Shown in pieces: positions 8,900-17,350 of a DNA stretch of 64,000 nucleotides. The notes beneath the pieces are model-generated. The model was given only the letters and a program-made list of their open reading frames with translations. It searched no databases and was not told the DNA's origin. This stretch comes from Lachnoclostridium sp. An76 (GTDB taxonomy: Bacteria; Bacillota; Clostridia; Lachnospirales; Lachnospiraceae). The stretch is taken from NCBI RefSeq assembly GCF_002161355.1, contig NZ_NFHL01000003.1, positions 310,001 to 374,000 on the forward strand, written 5' to 3'. Every line of letters starts with the position of its first letter. The first letter of the stretch is position 1. Both the position numbers and the translations under genes were made by a program.

Positions 8900-9647
8900 A
8901 GGAAGAAAAAGCACAGGCAGTGTCACGATAGAAGCGGCATTTGGGATCCCTTTGTTCCTGTTTGCAGTCCTGTGCCTGATCTGGCTCATCGAACTACAGA
9001 GTATCAGGTTCAGCATTGCAAACGCTGCACAGAATGCTGCAAAAAGTGCGGCTGAGGATACGGCGGTCATCCCGGTCCTTAATGTATGGAAGCTGAGATC
9101 AGATATTGTGGCTCTGACAGGGGAAGAGCGCCTTGACAGGAGTATCATTAAAGGCGGAAAAGACGGGATATCCTGTATGGGATCGTATGTATCCACGCAG
9201 ACAGGAGAGATGAATATCAGGGTCTCTTATGAAATACAGCTTCCGATCCCGCTGATCGGTCAGCCTTCGGCAGAATTGGAACAGTCATTTAAGATCAGTG
9301 CATGGACCGGATATATGAGCGGAGGCGATGGAAGTGACGGGGCAGATATCGTATATGTGACAGATAATGGCGATGTCTACCATGAAGATTACCGGTGTTC
9401 CCATCTTCATCTGTCGATCCGGGCGGTCAGCTTTGATGAGATACAGGAAGTACGGAATGAAGGAGGCGGGATATACCATGCCTGTGAAAAATGTGGCTTC
9501 GGTAATCCTGTGGGAAACGTATATATCACTGATACCGGAGACAGATATCATAATTCCCTGAACTGCAGCGGACTCAAAAGGACGATACATGCAGTAAAAC
9601 GAACAGAAGTCAGAGGATTGGGAGGTTGTTCCAGATGCGTACAATAG
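8832..9647 (+). CDS. TadE-like pseudopilin with two C-terminal Cys/His modules
   Basis: A 271-residue minor pseudopilin candidate. The site STG|SVTIEAAFGIPLFLFAV has Gly at -1 and Glu at +5, as in processed TadE proteins, followed by one membrane helix and a beta-rich outer domain. The C-terminal ~95 residues carry two tandem modules: VYVTDNGDVYHEDYRC...CEKC and VYITDTGDRYHNSLNC...CSRC. This YH-x(4-5)-C ... C-x-x-C pattern is a known small, probably metal-binding motif also seen at the ends of some nuclease-like proteins. GAAAGGAAAA precedes the start. The 5' end lies inside a 27-bp inverted repeat pair. Confidence 0.82.
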   Translation: MKIQPYKEIAPMKSERASAPEITGRKSTGSVTIEAAFGIPLFLFAVLCLIWLIELQSIRFSIANAAQNAAKSAAEDTAVIPVLNVWKLRSDIVALTGEERLDRSIIKGGKDGISCMGSYVSTQTGEMNIRVSYEIQLPIPLIGQPSAELEQSFKISAWTGYMSGGDGSDGADIVYVTDNGDVYHEDYRCSHLHLSIRAVSFDEIQEVRNEGGGIYHACEKCGFGNPVGNVYITDTGDRYHNSLNCSGLKRTIHAVKRTEVRGLGGCSRCVQ

Positions 9648-10108
9648 AGAATGCGGCGGATATCATCATAAAAAACAGGTGGTTCATCTGCCAGTGTATC
9701 TTTTTGGTTTATATAGCGGCACTTGCTGTTATGGACTTTAAATACAGAAAACTTCCTTTAAAAACTCTCCTGTCAGGATTGTTTATCGCAGCGGCAGGAT
9801 GTCTCTGCGGCAGGGAAATCTCTCCGGTCCTCCTGGCGACAGGCGGATGTATGGGAATCGTTTTTCTACTTATCAGCAGGGTATCAGGAGAATCTTTCGG
9901 ATATGGGGACAGTATCCTGATCCTGATCATCGGGATCTTTCTGGGATTTTGGAACCTCATGTATCTTCTGCTGGGGGCGTTTTCCATGGCCGCAGTATTC
10001 TCAGCAGTTATGATGATAAAGCACCGGTTCAACAGAAAATCGTCATTTCCATTCGTGCCATTTCTTGCAGCGGCATATCTGGGAGGGATGTTTATTGGGA
10101 CATATTAA
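9635..10108 (+). CDS. TadV/CpaA-type prepilin peptidase (A24 family)
   Basis: A membrane-embedded aspartic protease that cleaves Flp and TadE-type prepilins. Both catalytic motifs are present: MDFKYRKLP in the first cytoplasmic loop and GYGDSILI further on, each with its Asp. There are about five hydrophobic helices in 157 residues, the size of TadV. ATG 9635 sits 9 nt after GGAGG, while TTG 9626 directly abuts that site, so I chose the ATG. The start overlaps the preceding gene by 13 nt. Confidence 0.92.
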   Translation: MRTIENAADIIIKNRWFICQCIFLVYIAALAVMDFKYRKLPLKTLLSGLFIAAAGCLCGREISPVLLATGGCMGIVFLLISRVSGESFGYGDSILILIIGIFLGFWNLMYLLLGAFSMAAVFSAVMMIKHRFNRKSSFPFVPFLAAAYLGGMFIGTY

Positions 10109-10112
10109 CAAG

Positions 10113-10547
10113 ATGAAGCAGAGGAAAGGCGGCTGCAAAAAGAGCTCCCCAAAGAGCTCCAAAAAGAAATATTTAAACGCCAGCTCTGTGATCGAGATGT
10201 CATACATCATGCCTCTGTTCCTCTTTTTATTTGTGATCATCATACATACCGTATTTTATTACCATGATAAAGCGGTGATATACGGAGCGGCAGGAGAGAC
10301 AGCGGCAGTGGGAGCACAGGAAGAACGGAAAAAGGGGAGCAGCTATGACCTGGAATCTTTTTTCCGAGAGCGTGTAAATGGCAAATTGATCTATCTGAGA
10401 GATACGGATGTGTCGGTCGTGAAAACTTCTGAGGAGATCACAGTATCAGTTTCAGCTCAGAGAGGATTACTGAAAGTTGATGCATGTCAAAAGGCGCGGA
10501 TCGTCAGACCGGAGCAAAAGATCAGACGAATGAGGTGGATCATGTGA
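10113..10547 (+). CDS. Second TadE/TadF-like pseudopilin
   Basis: A small protein (144 residues) with a Lys/Ser-rich leader followed by ASSVIEMSYIMPLFLFLFVII. The Glu and the hydrophobic helix match class III pseudopilins, although the -1 residue is Ala or Ser rather than Gly. The outer domain is about 95 residues. ATG 10113 is 4 nt after the TadV stop and has only a weak ribosome site, suggesting translational coupling. It is likely a minor pilus component. Confidence 0.75.
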   Translation: MKQRKGGCKKSSPKSSKKKYLNASSVIEMSYIMPLFLFLFVIIIHTVFYYHDKAVIYGAAGETAAVGAQEERKKGSSYDLESFFRERVNGKLIYLRDTDVSVVKTSEEITVSVSAQRGLLKVDACQKARIVRPEQKIRRMRWIM

Positions 10548-11338
10548 AAATCATATATGAAAATGAATGGGACCGCTCAGTGGTCCATGTGGATACAGAG
10601 CTTCCTTATGAAGAAAATTATCAGATGAGGATGCTCAGGCACAATGAGCTGAAATCTCTGGTGAAGGTAACCGGGATCGGGCGCGAAGGAAAGAGCAGGT
10701 ATACATTTTACCCGGGAAATGCACTGAGCCTGGAAAAGCTGTACCGGGCAAGGGAAATAAAAAGAGAAGATCTGGAAACCTTCACCGGGCAGTTTATAGA
10801 AATGATCGATGAAATAAAGGGATATCTGCTGGAGCCGGATAATCTGCTTCTTGTGCCTGACCTTGTATTTTTTGAAAAGGGAAAATATAAGTTCTGTTAT
10901 CTTCCGGCCGGGAAAACAGAAAACAAAAAGACACTCTGCACTATGTTTCATGAGATGACGGAATATTTTGTCAAAAGGCTGGATTACAGAGATACGGAAG
11001 GAATCCTGCTCGCTTACAGACTGCACAGAGAGACACTGAAAGATAATTTTGATCTCAGGAAAATCCTGGACGAGTATAAACAGGAAAAGGAAGATATAAG
11101 TGAACAGAAAAGAAGCATGGAGAAGAGAGCGGATATACCGGATACGGCGGTGTTTTGTATGGATGAGGACGATGAAAAACAGAGAGATAAGACCGTTTAT
11201 CCGAATATCGTAAAGGAAGAACCCTCTTATTTAGGAAAAATAGGAAAAGCCGTAAAAAAACTCAAGGGAGGACGATGGGGAAGATGGGAAGATCTCATAA
11301 CAGAAATAGATGGACAGGAAGTGGAGGGACATTTATAA
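10544..11338 (+). CDS. DUF6382 protein lacking an FHA domain
   Basis: A 264-residue soluble protein starting at GTG 10544, 5 nt after GAGGTGG, with a 4-nt overlap with the preceding gene. The N-terminal ~190 residues (IIYENEWDRSVVH, then LLEPDNLLLVPDLVFF, then FCYLPAG) match DUF6382, which in many Clostridial Tad or T7SS-like loci is fused to a C-terminal FHA phosphopeptide-binding domain. Here the C-terminus is only a short charged tail, so the FHA part is absent. It is the last gene of the Tad series before the rhomboid gene. Function unknown. Confidence 0.75.
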   Translation: MKIIYENEWDRSVVHVDTELPYEENYQMRMLRHNELKSLVKVTGIGREGKSRYTFYPGNALSLEKLYRAREIKREDLETFTGQFIEMIDEIKGYLLEPDNLLLVPDLVFFEKGKYKFCYLPAGKTENKKTLCTMFHEMTEYFVKRLDYRDTEGILLAYRLHRETLKDNFDLRKILDEYKQEKEDISEQKRSMEKRADIPDTAVFCMDEDDEKQRDKTVYPNIVKEEPSYLGKIGKAVKKLKGGRWGRWEDLITEIDGQEVEGHL

Positions 11339-11370
11339 TAATAAGATCATAAAAGAAAAGAGGATTTGTT

Positions 11371-11985
11371 GTGGATCAGAAACCAAAAGCTGTATGCACA
11401 GCAGCGATGATCATTATTAATGTTGGAGTTTTTTTGATCTTATCCATAGCAGGAAATACAGAGGATGCAGTATTTATGCTCCTCCACGGGGCGATGTACG
11501 AACCTGCGGTCACACAGGATCATGAGTTTTACCGGATCTTTACAAGTATGTTTATGCATTTCGGGATCGATCATCTGCTTAATAATATGGTCCTGCTCGG
11601 AGCCCTCGGGTGGAACCTGGAATCAGAGACAGGGAAGGTGCGCTTTGTGATCATTTATCTGATCAGCGGGCTTGGTGGAAATATACTTTCCCTGTATCAC
11701 GGAGTGGCAGCAGAGACTTATGCTGTTTCTGCCGGTGCCTCAGGTGCAGTATTTGGACTGATGGGAGCTCTCCTTTATGTGGTGATCGCTAATAAAGGAA
11801 GACTTGGAAGACTCTCAGGGAAGGGGCTTTTGTTTATGGTCGCGCTGAGCTTATATTTTGGGCTGACAAGCAGCGGTGTGGATAACTGGGCACACATCGG
11901 GGGACTGATCAGCGGATTTATACTGGCAGTGATCCTTTACCGGCGGCCAAAACCATATTCTCCATATATCAGACCGGAAGTGTGA
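11371..11985 (+). CDS. Rhomboid-family intramembrane serine protease
   Basis: A 204-residue protein with six hydrophobic segments. The catalytic Ser is in SAGASGAVFG (about residue 121) and the catalytic His in NWAHIGG (about residue 174). HFGIDHLLNNM matches the conserved His/Asn of helix 2. GTG start, 6 nt after AGAGGA. It lies 32 nt after the DUF6382 gene, so it may be read with the Tad operon. The 3' end overlaps the convergent histidine kinase by 17 nt. The substrate is unknown; a Tad protein is a guess. Confidence 0.93.
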   Translation: MDQKPKAVCTAAMIIINVGVFLILSIAGNTEDAVFMLLHGAMYEPAVTQDHEFYRIFTSMFMHFGIDHLLNNMVLLGALGWNLESETGKVRFVIIYLISGLGGNILSLYHGVAAETYAVSAGASGAVFGLMGALLYVVIANKGRLGRLSGKGLLFMVALSLYFGLTSSGVDNWAHIGGLISGFILAVILYRRPKPYSPYIRPEV

Positions 11986-12700
11986 CAGTGAAGACGGTCC
12001 CTGTTTCAGGGGAAGACTGTGCGTATATGGTACCGCCGTGAGCTTCTATTGTCTGCTTTGAGGATGAGAGGCCCAGTCCGGTCCCGTTCTCTTTGTAGGT
12101 GACAAATGGTTCAAAGATCGTATCTGTCAGATCCTCGGGAATCCCGCATCCGTTGTCCCGGCATTGTATGACGATCATGTCTTCCCGGCGTTCAGCGGAC
12201 AGGGAGATCCGGCCCTTTTCGCCGACTGCCTCCCGTGCATTTCGGAGAAGGTTCAGGAGAACTTCTTCCAGTTTGATCTTATCTCCGGTGAAATCTCCCA
12301 TACCGGGTACGATCCGGGAGGTAAACTCGATGTCCGAATTATCTGCGTCAAGAGAGATAGCAAAAGAAACGGCAACGTTTTTCAGCAGTCTCTCAATAGA
12401 GAATACAGAATGATGGAGCGTTGAACTGTTGTTAAAAGTAGAGAGTTCATTTAACAGGCTGCACATGAACTGTACATCTTCCATCATTTGTTCCCAGTTG
12501 TGGAACTGTCTGACTTCCGGGTGCTGCGCCTCTATGACCTGGAGAGATGAAGATACGAGGGTAAGAGGATTCCGTATTTCATGCGCGATCATGGATACGG
12601 AAGTGTGATGGTTCTCGAGAAGCTGTGAGATGATCTGTTTAGCCTCTTTGTTTTCTTCCATAAGGTGGTTCATTTTATTGATATCAATGTTACTGAACAC
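11969..12700 (-). CDS. Soluble sensor histidine kinase
   Basis: A 243-residue kinase without membrane segments. H box MIAHEIRNPLTLVSSSLQ carries the phosphorylated His. The N box (EEVLLNLLRNAREA), G1 (DNGCGIP), F and G2 (GTGLGL) boxes are intact. There is no PAS or other sensor domain, only a short N-terminal coiled segment, and no response regulator nearby, so it is an orphan. Its input is unknown. It converges with the rhomboid gene. Confidence 0.92.
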   Translation of the reverse strand: MFSNIDINKMNHLMEENKEAKQIISQLLENHHTSVSMIAHEIRNPLTLVSSSLQVIEAQHPEVRQFHNWEQMMEDVQFMCSLLNELSTFNNSSTLHHSVFSIERLLKNVAVSFAISLDADNSDIEFTSRIVPGMGDFTGDKIKLEEVLLNLLRNAREAVGEKGRISLSAERREDMIVIQCRDNGCGIPEDLTDTIFEPFVTYKENGTGLGLSSSKQTIEAHGGTIYAQSSPETGTVFTVTLPV

Positions 12701-12944
12701 GGGAATCCCTCTCTTTCTGGTGATATCCGGACCTTCCTGTCACTGTCAGAAGACCGGGCTTTTCTTATTGTTTAGTCTAGCATGCCCTCTGCACCTGTTC
12801 AACAGGATCAGTGCGACACATTTCGACAACAGCACAGGAGTACTGTGATGATGCCTCAGGACTCTTCGGATAATTTCCTTCTCTTTTTCCAGAAAATGGG
12901 ATATACTACTAACATAAATAATCTGTGGAAAAGAGGAAGATAAA

Positions 12945-13352
12945 ATGAGAGAAAAAGATTGTATATTCTGTAAGATAGCAGCTGGTGAAATCCCGTCAGC
13001 GACACTGTATGAGGATGATGATTTCCGTGTGATACTCGACCTTGGACCGGCTTCAAAGGGACATGCCCTGATCATCCCGAAAGAACATTTCAGAAATTTG
13101 TATGACATCGACGGGGAACTTGCAGGAAAGGCTATGATGCTGGCAAAGAAAATGATAACCAAAATGACAGACGTACTTGGATGTGACGGTTATAATATCG
13201 TCCAGAATAATGAGGAGTGCGCGGGTCAGACAGTATTTCATTTCCATATGCATCTGATCCCGAGATATAAGGGCGATAATGTCGGGCTTGGCTGGCATAT
13301 GGGAGAGCTGACGGAAGAAGATAAAAATGAGATATTGGATAAAATGAAATAA
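12945..13352 (+). CDS. HIT-family nucleotide hydrolase (HinT-like)
   Basis: A 135-residue protein with an N-terminal CIFCKIAAGEIPS, GHALIIPKEH in the middle and the catalytic triad motif TVFHFHMHLIPR. Such proteins hydrolyse purine nucleoside phosphoramidates and other adenylylated compounds. AAGAGGAAG precedes the ATG at 12945. It lies 12 nt upstream of the sigma-factor gene and may be co-transcribed with it. Confidence 0.95.
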   Translation: MREKDCIFCKIAAGEIPSATLYEDDDFRVILDLGPASKGHALIIPKEHFRNLYDIDGELAGKAMMLAKKMITKMTDVLGCDGYNIVQNNEECAGQTVFHFHMHLIPRYKGDNVGLGWHMGELTEEDKNEILDKMK

Positions 13353-13364
13353 ACCGGAGAAATT

Positions 13365-13913
13365 ATGTTGACAGGTAATCGTGAATTTAACGAGATTTAT
13401 GAAAAGTATAAGAATCTCGTCCTGAAAGTGGCATACATTTATTCAGGCTACAATTACGATGCGGCAGAAGACATAACTCAGGACACATTTCTGAAACTAT
13501 ACACAGGATTTAAAGATTTCAAAAGAGAAAAGATCCCTGCGTGGCTGTATACTGTTACGAAAAACTCAGCGGTAAATTACAGGAAAAAGTACGGGCGTCT
13601 GGTATCGATCGATGATGAAGAGAGCGGCCTGGAAAATATATTGTCCACTGAAAGTACAGAAGAAGGCTACATAGAAAGAGAGCGCACATCAGAAAAGGAA
13701 ACTCTGAATGACCGTATATTATCAGGATTGATGGAGAAGAATCAGAGGTGGCATGACGCAGTGCTGTTCTCATATTACATGGATATTCCGCAGGAAAGAG
13801 TGGCTGAGATCATGGGCGTCAAGATCGGGGTTCTGCACAGTATCCTCCACAGAGCAAAAGTATGGATACGCAAAACATACGGCGTGGAATATGAAGAGAT
13901 GAGCAGAAAGTAA
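13365..13913 (+). CDS. Sigma-70 family (ECF-like) RNA polymerase sigma factor
   Basis: A 182-residue protein with region 2 (YDAAEDITQDTFLKLYTGF, IPAWLYTVTKNSAVNYRKKYG) and region 4 (DIPQERVAEIMGVKIGVLHS, HRAKVWIRK); regions 1 and 3 are absent, as in ECF sigma factors. A membrane protein at 15148, beyond the divergent murG, has the layout of an anti-sigma factor and could be its partner. The 3' end carries a 14-bp direct repeat (13904-13917 and 13918-13931) that includes the stop codon. Confidence 0.9.
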   Translation: MLTGNREFNEIYEKYKNLVLKVAYIYSGYNYDAAEDITQDTFLKLYTGFKDFKREKIPAWLYTVTKNSAVNYRKKYGRLVSIDDEESGLENILSTESTEEGYIERERTSEKETLNDRILSGLMEKNQRWHDAVLFSYYMDIPQERVAEIMGVKIGVLHSILHRAKVWIRKTYGVEYEEMSRK

Positions 13914-13931
13914 TGGACAGAAAGTAATGAA

Positions 13932-13952
13932 CAGATATCCACTGGATATCTG
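13932..13952. terminator. Hairpin between convergent sigma factor and murG
   Basis: CAGATATCC (13932-13940), loop ACT, GGATATCTG (13944-13952). It lies in the 55-nt gap between two convergent stop codons and could end transcription from both sides, though T-runs are poor on either strand. Confidence 0.45.
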
Positions 13953-13968
13953 CTCATTATAAAAGACT

Positions 13969-15039
13969 TTATTTGCCGGTGACTGCTTCCTCGATCAGAC
14001 CGATGATCGTATCAATGGAATTGTGCTGACCGGAATCCATCATTGCACTAATGAATGTATTGCGGTTTTTGTAGAGCTCATGGACAGAAGAAATAAGGGT
14101 TTCCCCGGACAGCTTCTCTTCTTCAAGGACCATACTGAATCCCTGACGTTCAAATGAACGGGCATTCAGGATCTGATCGCCGCGGCTCGCTTTGGCAGAC
14201 AGAGGAATGAGAAGGTTGGGCTTCCTGAGAGCCAGCAGCTCACAGATCGCATTTGCTCCTGCGCGAGAGATTACAATATCCGAGAGAGCAAAAATATCTC
14301 TGAGTTCGTTTTTGATATATTCGAACTGACAGTAACCTTTTGTATCCATGAGAGAGTCATCTACCTTACCTTTTCCGCATAAGTGGATGATCTGAAAATC
14401 CTTTAGAAGTTCAGGAAGGCTCTGACGGACAGTATTGTTGATGACAACAGAGCCAAGGCTTCCGCCGATTACGAGGATCACAGGCTTATCTGATGTGAAC
14501 CCGCATAAGTCCAGAGCAGCGATCTTGTTCCCTGAGAGGAGTTCCTGTCGGATAGGAGATCCTGTCAGGACAGCTTTTCCCTCGGGGAGAGAGTCCAGAG
14601 TTTCCGGGAAATTGCAGCATACTTTTGACGCGGAAGGGATTGCGATCTTATTCGCAAGTCCTGGCGTCATATCGGACTCGTGTATGATCACAGGGACCTT
14701 GCACCGCTTACCGGCGAGAACAACAGGTACAGAGACAAAACCGCCTTTTGAAAAGATCACATCAGGGTCTAATTCTTTGATCAGTTTGCGGGCCTCTCCA
14801 AAGCCTTTGACCACGCGGAAAGGGTCTGTAAAATTTTGTACGCTGAAATAACGGCGGAGTTTTCCTGAGGAAATCCCGTGATAAGGAATGCCGAATGGCT
14901 CGATAAGATCCTTTTCGATGCCGTTATAAGAGCCGATATAGTGGATGTCATATCCAAGCTCTCTGAGCCTGGGTACCAGGGCGATATTCGGGGTGACATG
15001 TCCGGCAGTACCGCCGCCGGTCAGGATGATTCGTTTCAT
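13969..15039 (-). CDS. murG: MurG: UDP-GlcNAc--lipid I N-acetylglucosaminyltransferase
   Basis: A 356-residue GT-B enzyme that adds GlcNAc to lipid I to make lipid II, the last cytoplasmic step of peptidoglycan synthesis. The glycine-rich N-terminal motif GGGTAGHVTPNIAL binds the lipid phosphate. VIHESDMTPGLANK, VIGGSLGS and SRAGANAICELLALRKPNLL in the C-terminal half belong to the UDP-GlcNAc site. It stands alone here, away from a division/cell-wall cluster, so it could be a second copy; the rest of the genome would be needed to tell. Confidence 0.95.
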   Translation of the reverse strand: MKRIILTGGGTAGHVTPNIALVPRLRELGYDIHYIGSYNGIEKDLIEPFGIPYHGISSGKLRRYFSVQNFTDPFRVVKGFGEARKLIKELDPDVIFSKGGFVSVPVVLAGKRCKVPVIIHESDMTPGLANKIAIPSASKVCCNFPETLDSLPEGKAVLTGSPIRQELLSGNKIAALDLCGFTSDKPVILVIGGSLGSVVINNTVRQSLPELLKDFQIIHLCGKGKVDDSLMDTKGYCQFEYIKNELRDIFALSDIVISRAGANAICELLALRKPNLLIPLSAKASRGDQILNARSFERQGFSMVLEEEKLSGETLISSVHELYKNRNTFISAMMDSGQHNSIDTIIGLIEEAVTGK

Positions 15040-15147
15040 ATAGCAACCTCCAGAAAATGTAGTAATGCACGGCTAAAGCTAATTTCATCTTAACCTTATT
15101 TGGTGAAATGTCAAGGAAAATTATAGGACAGAAAAAAGGTGCAGAGA

Positions 15148-15918
15148 ATGAAAGAACTGAAAAAAATATCACTGAGAGAAGAAGTTGACAGAGAAGCCAG
15201 ACAGATAGATAAGGAAGTCAGGGAACGAAATGACCTTGACGATATCACTGTGTCAGAAAAGATGGAAACCTCTCTCTTCAATAAGATACAGGATTATGAG
15301 TATGACAGGCGGTCAAAGACCGTGCACCGCAAAAAGAAAAAGCGCTATGCAGTACTGGCGATCGCAGCTGTGCTTGTCCTTGTATTCGGAAGTGTGATGA
15401 CAAGTGTTGGGAGTAAGTCGTATTGGAAAGTGCTGTGGGAAAAAATGGCGGGAGATGAGAGAGCATCACATATTGATGTTGAGCAGATGGAGTCACATGA
15501 GACAGAAGATGTGGATGAAATACAGGTATATAAAGAAATTTGGAATGAATTGGGGATATCAACAGTCAGATGGGGGTATTTTCCAGAAAACACATTTTTA
15601 AAGGAGTATGAATTAGATAAAGGACAGGGCAAGGCTATATTATTGTATGATTATGATGGGCAGGTTATCAGATATACAATGTATATGAATGACGAAGATT
15701 CTTCGCTCGGACAGATCAAAACAGATGAATTAATCGATGAATATCCAGTGGAAACAGCTGACGGGAGAGAATTATATATAAAAGAATATGAAATAGCTGA
15801 AACAAAAACCCGGAGATATATGACAAATTTTGAATATAAAGATGCCCAGTATCAGATCATGGGAGATATACAGAAGGATGAATTTGAGAAAATTGTAAAA
15901 AATTTGATTTTTTTATAA
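15148..15918 (+). CDS. Single-pass membrane protein, possible anti-sigma factor
   Basis: A 256-residue protein. The cytoplasmic ~65 residues are charged and helical (SLREEVDREARQIDKEVRER), followed by KKKKR, one membrane helix (YAVLAIAAVLVLVFGSVMTS) and an external domain of about 160 residues that ends like DUF4367 proteins (DAQYQIMGDIQKDEFEKIVK). This topology suits an anti-sigma factor for the sigma gene at 13365, but no zinc-binding anti-sigma motif is seen. ATG 15148 follows AAAGGTG. The codon and base composition becomes AT-richer toward the 3' end. Confidence 0.6.
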   Translation: MKELKKISLREEVDREARQIDKEVRERNDLDDITVSEKMETSLFNKIQDYEYDRRSKTVHRKKKKRYAVLAIAAVLVLVFGSVMTSVGSKSYWKVLWEKMAGDERASHIDVEQMESHETEDVDEIQVYKEIWNELGISTVRWGYFPENTFLKEYELDKGQGKAILLYDYDGQVIRYTMYMNDEDSSLGQIKTDELIDEYPVETADGRELYIKEYEIAETKTRRYMTNFEYKDAQYQIMGDIQKDEFEKIVKNLIFL

Positions 15919-16003
15919 ATAATGCGTAAGTTTTTTCGTTCTCAGTTGTTTAATTAATATAGGAAATATTAACAGTGTATTTTTAGACAGGAATGAGGAA
16001 GAA

Positions 16004-16495
16004 ATGAAAAAGCGGATTTTATCAATCATAAGCAGTGTGGCAGTTTTTGCGATGGTACTGACGACCGCTATGATCCCGGCAGAGGCATCGGAAACTGAAA
16101 CTAAGAAGGTGGATGGGTCTTACCTTACCCACGAGGAAAGTTCAACGGGATATTCTGACAACAGGGCAAGAGGAGTCCACCTGATGACCGGAGACTGTAC
16201 AATCTCCAAAGCCGGGAGAGGGAAGGTATATGCCTATGCTTCTACCACGGCGACACATGAAGTCGACTATATCGCGACCATCGTGTATGTCGACCGGTAC
16301 CTGGAAGATGTGGATGAGTGGGGATATGTGACTTCCTGGATGGAAGATGTGGAAAATGATATCTATATGTCCACGGCAAAAACAGTATATGTGGACGGCG
16401 GATATTATTACAGGGTCAGAGCTCACCATATCGTGGAAAAGGAAGATTCCTATGAAGAGACAGCTTCCTTTACAAATGGCATATGGGTCAACTGA
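16004..16495 (+). CDS. Secreted protein, DUF6147-like
   Basis: A 163-residue protein with a clear signal peptide (MKKRILSIISSVAVFAMVLT, cleavage after AEA near residue 27) and a small secreted domain rich in Tyr, Thr and Asp. The layout resembles DUF6147 proteins of Lachnospiraceae, whose role is unknown. It lies 85 nt downstream of the anti-sigma-like gene and may be part of that regulator's output, which is inference. Confidence 0.65.
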   Translation: MKKRILSIISSVAVFAMVLTTAMIPAEASETETKKVDGSYLTHEESSTGYSDNRARGVHLMTGDCTISKAGRGKVYAYASTTATHEVDYIATIVYVDRYLEDVDEWGYVTSWMEDVENDIYMSTAKTVYVDGGYYYRVRAHHIVEKEDSYEETASFTNGIWVN

Positions 16496-16521
16496 CCTGC
16501 ATATAATTGAATAAGACCCTT

Positions 16522-16661
16522 CTTTAAGCCTTGAGAGCAGCCGCCGGTGGATCGCCGCGGAAACTATAAAAAAATTCAAATTCTTGATTTGAGAAACCTG
16601 TTCCGAAGAAACACCACAAATCGTCGGCGTTACATATGGCGGCTGCTCTCAGGGCTTAAAG
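16522..16661. repeat. Long inverted repeat in intergenic DNA
   Basis: A 24-nt arm at 16522-16545 pairs with 16638-16661 with a single mismatch, and pairing extends imperfectly outward (CCCT/AGGG). The 92-nt interior has smaller G/C-rich pairings and an A/T-rich middle. It lies between the secreted protein and the convergent TSCPD gene. It could be a short transposable relic, a structured RNA or a second invertible segment; it does not look like a simple terminator. Confidence 0.7.
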
Positions 16662-16705
16662 AGGGATAAAAAAATAAGGATCATTATATCAAAAAAGGCA
16701 GACGG

Positions 16706-16948
16706 CTATTTACCGACTGCTTTTTTTAATGCCTGCGCCAGCTGGTCCGGGCAGGATGTTGCCTTAAATCCGCACTTGATGCCTTCGATGCGGGAAATTG
16801 CCTCGTTTACATCCATACCTTCGATCAGGCGGGAGATTCCCTGAAGATTCCCATTGCACCCTCCACGGAAAGATACATTCGTTACTTTATTGTCTTTGAT
16901 GTCAAAATGGATCTGCTGTGAACAGACGCCTTTTGGTGTATAATCCAT
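16706..16948 (-). CDS. TSCPD-domain protein (TIGR03905-like)
   Basis: An 80-residue protein with VCSQQIHFDIKD, SFRGGCNGNLQGI, IEGIKCGFKATSCPDQLA, a compact TSCPD domain with conserved cysteines. The domain also occurs at the end of class II ribonucleotide reductases and as a stand-alone protein in Clostridia. The stand-alone function is not established. On the minus strand, AGGAGG lies upstream of its start. Confidence 0.9.
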   Translation of the reverse strand: MDYTPKGVCSQQIHFDIKDNKVTNVSFRGGCNGNLQGISRLIEGMDVNEAISRIEGIKCGFKATSCPDQLAQALKKAVGK

Positions 16949-17269
16949 GACTTACCTACCTCCTTATCACGGAGAATTATAGCAAATCATCAGAAAAATT
17001 ACAAATATCCACCGTACAAAAATTTTTGAACGCCACCATTCGCTTATTTATGCTGTGATGTGACATTTTAAGAACAGTCGCAGATCAGGAATATCCTCAG
17101 TATTCGCCAGGAAGGGAAATCCTTTTGTATAAAGGATTATCAGGACTGTATCAATGTAATATCAGGTATATGGGAAACTCTTTAAAAGAGGTTAAAAATG
17201 TGAAGACAGAGCTTTTCTGATGTAGAAATATGTAGAACGGTTTTTGAGGACAACCGGGGAAGGATGGGC

Positions 17270-17329
17270 TATAATGTCCACAAACACAAGCCGAACCGCC
17301 GCAGGACAGGGGAAGCGTTGTGGACATTA
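17270..17329 (+). promoter_or_regulatory. Candidate -10 box overlapping a 12-bp inverted repeat
   Basis: TATAAT at 17270-17275 overlaps TAATGTCCACAA (17272-17283), which is exactly repeated in inverse at 17318-17329. The -35 region is poor. The gene's AGGAGGG site follows at once. It could be an operator or a leader hairpin. The rest of the 400-bp gap upstream (16949-17269) shows no gene or other clear element. Confidence 0.45.
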
Positions 17330-17350
17330 AAATAAACAGGAGGGTTTGCT

